From contig NC_134903.1 in assembly GCF_041734735.1 (NCBI RefSeq), forward strand, positions 3,888,321 to 3,952,320: a stretch of DNA of 64,000 nt, read 5' to 3'. This DNA comes from Babylonia areolata (taxonomy: Eukaryota > Mollusca > Gastropoda > Neogastropoda > Buccinidae). How positions within the stretch are numbered: position 1 is the stretch's first letter; each line of letters starts with the position of its first letter. Positions 55,248 to 64,000 of the stretch are shown in pieces. Below the pieces are notes generated by a model. It saw only the letters and a program-made list of their open reading frames with translations. It had not been told where the DNA came from and ran no database searches. The translations under genes and the position numbers were made by a program.

Positions 55248-57515
55248 AGATGCCTGAACTACACACACTATTGACACTGAAAGAGATGCCTGAACTACAC
55301 ACACTATTGACACTGAAAGAGATGCCTGAACTACACACACTATTGACACTGAAAGAGATGCCTGAACTACACACACTATTGACACTGAAAGAGATGCCTG
55401 AACTACACACACTATTGACACTGAAACAGATGCCTGAACTACACACACTATTGACACTGAAAGATGCCTGAACTACACACACTACTGACACTGAAAGAGA
55501 TGCCTGAACTACACACACTATTGACACTGAAAGAGATGCCTGAACTACACACACTACTGACACTGAAAGAGATGCCTGAACTACACACACTATTGACACT
55601 GAAAGAGATGCCTGAACTACACACACTACTGACACTGAAAGAGATGCCTGAACTACACACACTACTGACACTGAAAGAGATGCCTGAACTACACACACTA
55701 CTGACACTGAAAGAGATGCCTGAACTACACACACTACTGACACTGAAAGAGATGTCTCAACTACACACACTACTGACACTGAAAGAGATGCCTGAACTAC
55801 ACACACTATTGACACTGAAAGAGATGCCTGAACTACATACACTATTGACACTGAAAGAGATGCCTGAACTACACACACTACTGACACTGAAAGAGATGCC
55901 TGAACTACACACACTACTGACACTGAAAGAGATGTCTCAACTACACACACTACTGACACTGAAAGAGATGTCTCAACTACACACACTACTGACACTGAAA
56001 GAGATGCCTGAACTACACACACTATTGACACTGAAAGAGATGCCTGAACTACACACACTACTGACACTGAAAGAGATGCCTGAACTACACACACTACTGA
56101 CACTGAAAGAGATGTCTCAACTACACACACTACTGACACTGAAAGAGATGCCTGAACTACACACACTATTGACACTGAAAGAGATGCCTGAACTACACAC
56201 ACTATTGACACTGAAAGAGATGCCTGAACTACACACACAACTGACACTGAAAGAGATGCCTGAACTACACACACTATTGACACTGAAAGAGATGCCTGAA
56301 CTACACACACTACTGACACTGAAAGAGATGCCTGAACTTCACACACTATTGACACTGAAAGAGATGCCTGAACTACACACACTATTGACACTGAAAGAGA
56401 TGCCTGAACTACACACACTACTGACACTGAAAGAGATGCCTGAACTACACACACTACTGACACTGAAAGAGATGCCTGAACTACACACACTACTGACACT
56501 GAAAGAGATGCCTGAACTACACACACTATTGACACTGAAAGAGATGCCTGAACTACACACACTATTGACACTGAAAGAGATGCCTGAACTACACACACTA
56601 TTGACACTGAAAGAGATGCCTGAACTACACACACTATTGACACTGAAAGAGATGCCTGAACTACACACACTATTGACACTGAAAGAGATGCCTGAACTAC
56701 ACACATTACTGACACTGAAAGAGATGCCTGAACTACACACACTATTGACACTGAAAGAGATGCCTGAACTACACACACTATTGACACTGAAAGAGATGCC
56801 TGAACTACACACACTATTGACACTGAAAGAGATGCCTGAACTTCACACACTATTGACACTGAAAGAGATGCCTGAACTACACACACTATTGACACTGAAA
56901 GAGATGCCTGAACTTCACACACTACTGACACTGAAAGAGATGCCTGAACTACACACACTACTGACACTGAAAGAGATGCCTGAACTACACACACTACTGA
57001 CACTGAAAGAGATGCCTGAACTACACACACTATTGACACTGAAAGAGATGCCTGAACTACACACACTACTGACACTGAAAAAGATGCCTGAACTACACAC
57101 ACTATTGACACTGAAAGAGATGCCTGAACTACACACACTATTGACACTGAAAGAGATGCCTGAACTACACACACTACTGACACTGAAAGAGATGCCTGAA
57201 CTACACACACTACTGACACTGAAAGAGATGCCTGAACTACACACACTACTGACACTGAAAGAGATGCCTGAACTACACACACAACTGACACTGAAAGAGA
57301 TGCCTGAACTACACACACTACTGACACTGAAAGAGATGCCTGAACTACACACACTATTGACACTGAAAGAGATGCCTGAACTACACACACTATTGACACT
57401 GAAAGAGATGCCTGAACTACACACACTACTGACACTGAAAGAGATGCCTGAACTACACACACAACTGACACTGAAAGAGATGCCTGAACTACACACACAA
57501 TTGACATTTTTAATT
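55248..57515. repeat. 36-base minisatellite, about 63 copies
   Basis: The unit is GATGCCTGAACTACACACAC plus TATTGACACTGAAAGA, with T/C and T/A variants and some GATGTCTCAACTA units. Because 36 is 3 x 12, both strands carry open frames over 700 codons long; neither has a non-repeat body. It starts about 170 bases upstream of the alpha-arrestin start codon. Confidence 0.95.
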
Positions 57516-59036
57516 ACACTGAAAAAGCCCACACCATACCCACGAGAAATGGCAAGGGAGGTGGTGCGGGGGGGGGGAGGGGGGTGCGGGGGGAGTGGTG
57601 GGGGGCCAACATGAGTTACCAATGATATAGGTAACTCATGTGTTTCCACAAGGCTACCAGTCCTCTGGATCAGCCAGTGTCAAATGCTCCATGTTCACAC
57701 TTCATGCTGGACCATTCACATTATACCAGGCCACAGGCACTAATATCACCCCTGGGATGTTGGTATGTCCACACTGGACCATTCACATTATTATGATTAT
57801 ACCAGGGGCATGGCACACTGAATGTGCATCAATGTGTGATGGGGTGGTAAGGTGGTGTTAGAGAAGGTGAAGACAGGTAGAAGGTGTTAGCAGAAGACAG
57901 CTGCAGCCAGGCAAGGTAGACTCGGGAAGGCGGTGCGCCGGTTTTTCTTCTTTTATTCTCTCATTCTTCCAGACCAGGAGAGTTCTCCCTTTGTCTGGCA
58001 CTCGCTCACTCCTTATATTCTGTTCCGCCGAACCGCAAAGCCAGCGCCGCGAAGCGACTCGCGAAACCGGCCCTCCGCGAGCCTTGAGGGGCCAAGCTTG
58101 TGTTTGTTTGACCAAATTTGGCGGCTTCTTTCGGCTCGGGGAACTAACATAGACGTATTATATATCACATAAAACTACAAGAGACGAGCATTTTCTTAAG
58201 CTAAACCATTTTCTTAAAAAATAATGTAGTTAAAAACTGTAAACAAAAAGAGTCACTGAATGAACGAGCTTTTAACGAGTACATTACAACAATTAAAACG
58301 TCGCGATATGTAATATAATTGCAACAGTTAAGTAACTGAAAATCCTGAATTTCCAACTATATAAAAATCATCTATAGAATCTGCTTCTAGAGTAAAGATT
58401 TTTTATGTAAAAATTCAAGAGAAAACTCAACGGACAGCTCCTGTGTCGGCACCGCTTGGCGGCGGTGTTTTTGGCACTTGTGATCGACAAAGAAATACTT
58501 CGTTTAAACCAACAACAACACTGCTATACATGTATGATACGAATCAGACTGATAACAGAAATGCAAACATCTGCAAGACACGCTATAAAAATGTCTAGGT
58601 ATTGTAAAAACGTATTTTGCTCAAATCGGCACTGACGAATTCCAATGGCTTGAAGAAGAGATAGTTTTGTGGCGCCGAAATGCCGTCAGACATTTCGTAC
58701 CATCGCATGCCTATAACTTAGGTGTACACGGAAAGCAGTATACGAGAAGAAGCTTAATCATTTACATTTTAATGCACAATCTAAATTCCACGGCAACTAT
58801 ATCGATTTATAGAAAACGAAGGTATTTTGTATGCTTCAACTGAGTGGATTTCGAAGATCGCGCCAAAACTCATTCACATAAATATTAGTTTTAAAAAGTT
58901 ATAGGCTTTCTGGCCAAATGATATCATTACATTTGAGAAGTATGATCAGTCTGAAGTCCCATAACATAAAACTATAATCTCATCTATGAGGAAGTGTTTA
59001 TAATTTAACAAATTGATGAAAATCATCATACGGTTC
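57516..59036. other. upstream flank of the alpha-arrestin gene, no gene recognised
   Basis: A G run lies at about 57567-57605. A short duplicated phrase (CACACTTCATGCTGGACCAT / CCACACTGGACCATTCAC) lies near 57697-57790. A CpG-richer block at about 58015-58140 could be a promoter region, but no core element was identified. The remainder is AT-rich. Confidence 0.4.
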
Positions 59037-59041
59037 CCTGT

Positions 59042-59243
59042 TGTGACGTGTGCCGAGTATTTTGAGTCGGACAAACAACACTAGAACACTGGCAATGAAT
59101 TTTTCTTATAACTATAATTAACACAGCTTGTAACAAAACACAACCAGCAGACCGTTGAACTAAGTCTCGAAACGCGATCTCGCATGCGTGACTCGAAAGC
59201 GAAAGGACGACTCTTGTCGTCTGCAATGTGACATCATCGTACA
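59042..59243 (-). repeat. 3' LTR of the gypsy element
   Basis: About 202 bases, beginning TG and ending CA in element direction. It differs from the other LTR by about three substitutions and one three-base indel. Confidence 0.92.
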
Positions 59244-62200
59244 TCTCCCTCCTTTTAAATGGACATAAAGCACGTTCGAAGTGTGCTAGTAAATTATCTT
59301 TTAAAGTCTTTGGAAATAACCGAGGGGGAGACAAATCAATAAAATTAGCTCATGCACCAAAATTGAACAATGTCATTTTTCTTTTTTTTTTCTTTCTTTT
59401 TTTTTCCTTTCTTCTTGATTGTCTTTCTGTTATAAATAAAAGGAAATACAGTTACTGAGTTGAGTAACTTCATGCATAGTACAGGTGCAGGAACTGTCTC
59501 AGTATCTGTAGCGGGCAGGAATGTTGACAGCACGTCCACTCCGCGTTGTCCGGACTGGCACTGCTGCTGGATGGGAATCAGGTTGACTTTGTCTCTGGGT
59601 GTCAGCCTGAGGTTGTCCTGGAGGTTCTGGGTTGTCTTGAGAACTTGGAACATCAGGACTGGGACTGTCATCAGGCGGCTCAGCAACAGGAGTTCTGGGA
59701 GTGTCAACAGCTGTTCCACTGAGGCCACTAGGGGGAAACATAGATGATGACAGACGAAGGTGTTTTCTGTTTCGTCTGTACTGGTTGCCAGAAGAAGTCT
59801 GTATAACGTATGAACGTTCAGCAACTTGGTTCAGGACTGTTGCAGGGTTAGACCACTTTCGCTCATGATCTAACTTCTGGAGGACGACATCGCCTGGACG
59901 AAGTTCTGGCAAGACTTGAGTTCCATAGCTTTTGTCGAAGTGTCTTTCGTTGTTTCTCTTTGCCCTAGCATCATTCTCAATGACAGTGCTCTTCTTGAAC
60001 AGTTTTGGTTCAAGGTTGGATCGAAGAGTTGGGAGTGTTGTACGTAGACGTCGACCCATGGCCAACTCTGCTGGACTCACTCCTGTCGGTGCTGTTGCTG
60101 TGGCACGGCATGAGAGTAGAGCTAGGAATGGATCCTCTTGTCACAGAATGTGTTTGGCAATCTGCACTGCTCTCTCTGCCTCTCCGTTTGCTTGTGGAAA
60201 GTATGGACTGCTGGTAGCATGTGTAAAATTCCACGACTCTGCAAAACCTTTGAACTCAGTTGATATGAACTGTCGGCCATTGTCTGTCACAATCGGTTCT
60301 GGGATCCCGTGATGGGCAAAGATGTTTTTCATGCTCCCAACGACACTTGCTGTGGTGATATCTGGGAGATGTGAAATCTCAAGGTATCTTGAAAAATAGT
60401 CCATGAGCACTAGAAATTGTTTGCCCTTGTGTTCACATAAATCTGCTCCCACCATCTGGAATGGATACTCTAGTAGTGAAGTTGGAATCAGAGGTTCTCT
60501 CTTTTGGGTGGGTTTCTTTTCTTCACAGTGCCTACAGGTCTGAATTTTCTTCACAATGTCTTGACTGATACCAGGCCACCACACTGAAGAGCTGGCTCGT
60601 TCGCGACATTTTGTAATACCTTGATGTCCTGCATGAATGATTTCCAGAGTCTCTTTTCGCAGTGATGTCGGGATAACAATTCTGTTGCCCTTGATGAGTA
60701 GACCTTTGTGTGTGCTCAATTCGTTTCTTATAGCAAACAGCTCATGTAGGTCTGGACTGACCTGACTCTTGTAGATGGGCCATCCTTTCTCTGTGTATTC
60801 AAGTGCTTTTTTGAGGACTCGGTCTTCAGAAGTCTTGGACGCAATTTCTTCAAGACGCTTGTCTGAAGCTGGCCATGATGATCGAACACAGTCGAGGTTA
60901 GCTTCAACATCGTCCATCATCTGGTAGATTCGCTGACTTTTCCTTCCTTTGTCTGTCTGTGGGCTTCTTGAAAGCGTATTGGCAACCACTAGCAATTTTC
61001 CAGGAGAGTACTTTGCTTTTGGATTGAAGTGCATCAGTCTTATGAGCAGTCTGACATCGTAGAGGAGCCTCATGAAGATCTTTTGTGTTGATTAGTGGAA
61101 TTAGGGGTTTGTGATCAGTTTCAAGTTGAAACAACTCAAGTCCAACCAAATATTTTTCAAACTTTTCGCATGCCCAGACAGCCGCAAGGCACTCTTTCTC
61201 GATTTGAGCGTAACCACGCTCCGCTGGTGTCAGTGTCCTTGAGCAGAAGGCTATCGGCTTCATGATCCCATTGTGCTCTTGAAGAAGGACTCCACCAAGT
61301 CCGTAACTGCTAGCGTCTGAACTAACAGTTGTTGGTTTCATCAAGTCAAAGAACGCAAGTGTAGGCTCTTGTGACAACTGTTCTTTCACTCTGCAAAATG
61401 CTGTAGACTGTGGCTCATCCCATGACCATTCTCTGCCATTCTCAAGCAGCTGACTCATTGGTTGAAGTGTCGTAGACAAATTTGGGATGTAGCGGCCCAA
61501 AAAGTTGATCATTCCGAGAATTCTCTTCAATTAAGTGACATTCTGTGGGTCAGGCATGTTCTGGATAGCCTCGACTTTGGCTGGATCAGGTCTCACGCCC
61601 TCTTCACTGATACGATGTCCTAGGTACTCAATCTCCCTTTTCCGTAGCTCTGCTTTCTCTTTGTTGAGTTTCAGTTCAACTGATTCAAGTTTCTTGAGTA
61701 TGCTGCCAAGATGCTTCTCATGGGAGACGTCGTCTTCACTGTATATTAGAATGCCATCAAAGTAACAGATGACGTTTTCTTCACCTGCCAAAATTTCCTC
61801 CATAGTCCTCTGAAAGATTTCTGGGGCTGATGAGATTCCGAATGGCAGTCTCTTGTAGTAGTATCGACCACAGGGTCGTAATGTGATGAACGTGGTCAGC
61901 TTTGCAGTCTTTTCATCCAGTGGTAGCTGCCAGAAACCCACGTTGCATCAAGTTTGCTAAAGATTTTAGTTTTGTTCAGTTTGTGTAGAACATCATCCAG
62001 GGTTGGAAGCATGTATCTCTCACGTTTGACGGCTTCATTTAAATGTTTGAAATCAGTACAGATTCTTACGTTGCCATTCTTCTTCAAGACTGGTACGATG
62101 GGTGCACACCAATCAGTAGCTTCTGTGATTTCTTCAATGACGCCATTTTTCTTCATCCGTCCCAGTTCTGCCTTCACCTTCTCAATGAGAGGTATAGGAA

Positions 62201-63154
62201 CTCTGTGTGCTGTGCCTGAACTGTAGGGCTCTGCATTTTCTTTCAACTGTATTTTCACTGGTTTGCACTTGACTGGTTGGTCATCAAGGTCTCCGAAAAC
62301 TGATGATCTGACGTTGTCTAACTTTTCCGTTCTCTTGACAAGTCCAAGACCACAAGCTGCACTGTGACTAAGAAGATTGTCAGTATCTGCATCCACAACA
62401 AATATGCACAAATCAAAGTTCGCAATATCACCATGCATCACTGATGTCATAAACTGACCATGGCATTTCATTATACCACCTGGTGATTTCACTGTTGCTT
62501 TACTGGGATTGAGAAAGGGTCTGGGGTAAAGCTTGTTGTACTGGGCCAAGGACATGACAGAAACATCTGCTCCTGTATCAATTTTAAACTGACAGTTTTT
62601 TCCACAAATGTTCAATTGTGTGTGCCATGGAGGTTCATTTGAATCAACAGAGCCAAGAAAGTATGTAGCAGTATCTTCAACAGAAGCAACATTGTGGTTG
62701 CGGCTGCGGCAACAAATTGAGAAATGGTTTGGCTTACCACAGCTGCGGCATGTCTTTCCCCGTGCAGGGCAGTCCAAGTCTTTTATGTGAGAGTCTCTAC
62801 CGCACCTGTCACACTTGGGATGACGTTGTTCTAACATCTGCGCCTTGACTTGTTCAAGTTGACGGGAAATTTCTATTGCACACTTCAAAGTTAGATCTGG
62901 TTGCAACTGTAGTTTTTCTGAGAGTTGTCTGTCTATCAAGCCAACAACCAGTCTATCACGTATAGCTGACTCTTTATCTGGAAACTCTGCATGTTCAGCA
63001 AGGTCATACAGTACTCGTATGTATGTTTCAACATTCTCATCAGAACGCTGACAACGTTGGTGAAAAATAGCTCGCTCATGAACAACATTCACTTTCGGGT
63101 TGAAATGTTCGTCAAACATACGAATGACGTCATCGAACGTCGTGTCTGCTTCAT

Positions 63155-63535
63155 TTACTTTACTTACTTTACTTTACTGTGTCAGCGGTGTAGGTCCTTG
63201 TAGACCTGTACGCTGGTCTGGGTATTTACCACACTGCATGCGTGGTTGGAGGCTAAGGGCAGTTATTCCTGGCATTTCGGGTGAAAGACTGATGGTTCGT
63301 TTCTCCAGTGGTTGTCTAGCCTGTTCTTGAAGGCATTGACTGTTTGTGCAGTGACTATCTCATCTGGGAGACTGTTCCATGTTGAAATGATTCTGTTTGA
63401 GAAGTAGTTTGCCCTAAGGTTGAGTCTACTGCATGTTTTCTTCAGTTTGAGTGAATGCCCTCTGAGTTGTCTCTGCTGGTTGTCTGCTTTTGGTGGTGGA
63501 TCTTGTCCGTCACGATGTCCAGAATGAATAGTAAA
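63155..63535 (-). mobile_element. LINE 3' fragment inserted in the gypsy gag region
   Basis: The peptide RGHSLKLKKTCSRLNLRANY, SNRIISTWNSLP and VNAFKNRLDNHW is the usual C-terminal end of CR1-group LINE proteins. It is followed by a short 3' UTR and an (AAGT)n-type tail (complement of about 63158-63176). Only the last few hundred bases are present. Borders are approximate. Confidence 0.75.
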
Positions 63536-63767
63536 AGTACTGTAAATCTTTTCTGCATCTGCACCCATGCTATAAATTAATGAACTGGTCTGCACATCAA
63601 ATGTTTCTCTCATCAACTTGGCTGCTGTTCTGTATTGTAAAAACCTTTGACGCCATGTGGGCCATTGCTCTGGTTTGCTAAAATCAAAGTCAGTCGGAGG
63701 CTTGAAAGACAAAATTTTTTGCACTTATCTTTTAACTTCTGACTAATTCCGTTGACCGCTGCCACCA

Positions 63768-63966
63768 TGTGACGTGTGCCGAGTATTTTGAGTCGGACAA
63801 ACAACACTAGGACACTGGCAATGAAGTTTTCTTATAACTATAATTAACACAGCTTGTAACAAAACACAACCAGCAGACCGTTGAACTAAGTCTCGAAACG
63901 CGATCTCGCATGCGTGACTCGAAAGCGAAAGGACGACTCTTGTCTGCAATGTGACATCATCTTACA
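63768..63966 (-). repeat. 5' LTR of the gypsy element
   Basis: About 199 bases. It is near-identical to 59042-59243 and flanked outside by the CCTGT duplication. Confidence 0.92.
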
Positions 63967-64000
63967 CCTGTAAAGGGAGATAACTTGTGACCGATTTATA

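Larger units (their letters stand above)
59037..63971 (-). mobile_element. Ty3/gypsy LTR retrotransposon, young fossil
   Basis: The element spans 59042-63966 with a perfect 5-base target duplication (CCTGT) at 59037-59041 and 63967-63971. In its own direction (right to left) it has: 5' LTR; a primer-site-like TGGTGGCAGCGG directly after it; gag with two zinc knuckles (about 62.7-63.7 kb); aspartic protease (IDTGADVS); reverse transcriptase; RNase H; integrase (about 59.5-60.9 kb); a purine-rich tract; and the 3' LTR. The domain order with integrase last fits Metaviridae, and the gag resembles invertebrate K02A2.6-like elements. About four or five interruptions break the coding region, one of them a LINE fragment inserted in gag. 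The LTR pair is close to identical, so insertion was recent. Confidence 0.9.

Noticed and set aside
55066-57614. Open frames of more than 700 codons on both strands over the 36-base array
   Set aside because: Artefact of the 36-base period. The minus-strand frame overlaps the start of the arrestin exon only in a different reading frame.
57858-58115. Small minus-strand open frame in GC-richer sequence upstream of the arrestin gene
   Set aside because: No conserved motif or splice support; more likely promoter-region or repeat sequence.

Overview
The window is nuclear DNA of an animal, most likely a caenogastropod snail. It has intron-bearing genes on both strands, several tRNA-derived SINE families, a 120-base dispersed repeat of a type I recall from snail genomes, TTAA-flanked MITEs, LINEs, one Ty3/gypsy element and very many micro- and minisatellites. 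There is no sign of bacterial genes. The species call is recollection plus inference, not a search result.

Left third (about 1-21.7 kb, plus strand): the 3' part of a gene for a giant low-complexity protein. I see an exon at 2073-2295, one exceptionally large exon at 5180-15348, and a last exon at 17810-17938 that ends in a stop. All introns seen are phase 0. The big exon is built almost wholly from in-frame tandem repeats (units of 57, 42, 30 and 57 bases), followed by a Glu/Lys/Gln-rich tract of about 580 residues. The reading frame changes once, near 10190, and one lost base would explain this. The family is not recognised. A minisatellite of about 60 bases starts on the last codons and runs into the 3' flank.

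Middle (about 21.7-34.3 kb): no convincing coding sequence. It is AT-rich with tandem arrays (63-, 41-, about 22-, 69- and about 20-base units), SINEs and a MITE. Convergent poly(A) signals near 21.65 and 21.76 kb suggest that two genes may meet tail to tail. Much of this stretch could then be 3' flank or 3' UTR of the minus-strand gene.

Right half (34.3-55.1 kb, minus strand): a complete seven-exon gene for an alpha-arrestin (arrestin domain-containing protein, 428 residues) with a C-terminal PPSY motif for NEDD4-family ligases. Exon phases agree at every junction. Its introns hold two LINEs lying tail to tail, complementary pentanucleotide arrays, a minisatellite of about 60 bases, and repeated copies of the gene's own splice-acceptor edges beside four exons. 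A 36-base minisatellite of about 63 copies starts about 170 bases upstream of the start codon.

Far right (59.0-64.0 kb): a Ty3/gypsy element on the minus strand with two near-identical LTRs of about 200 bases and a perfect 5-base target duplication. It is recent but broken, and a LINE 3' fragment is inserted in its gag region.
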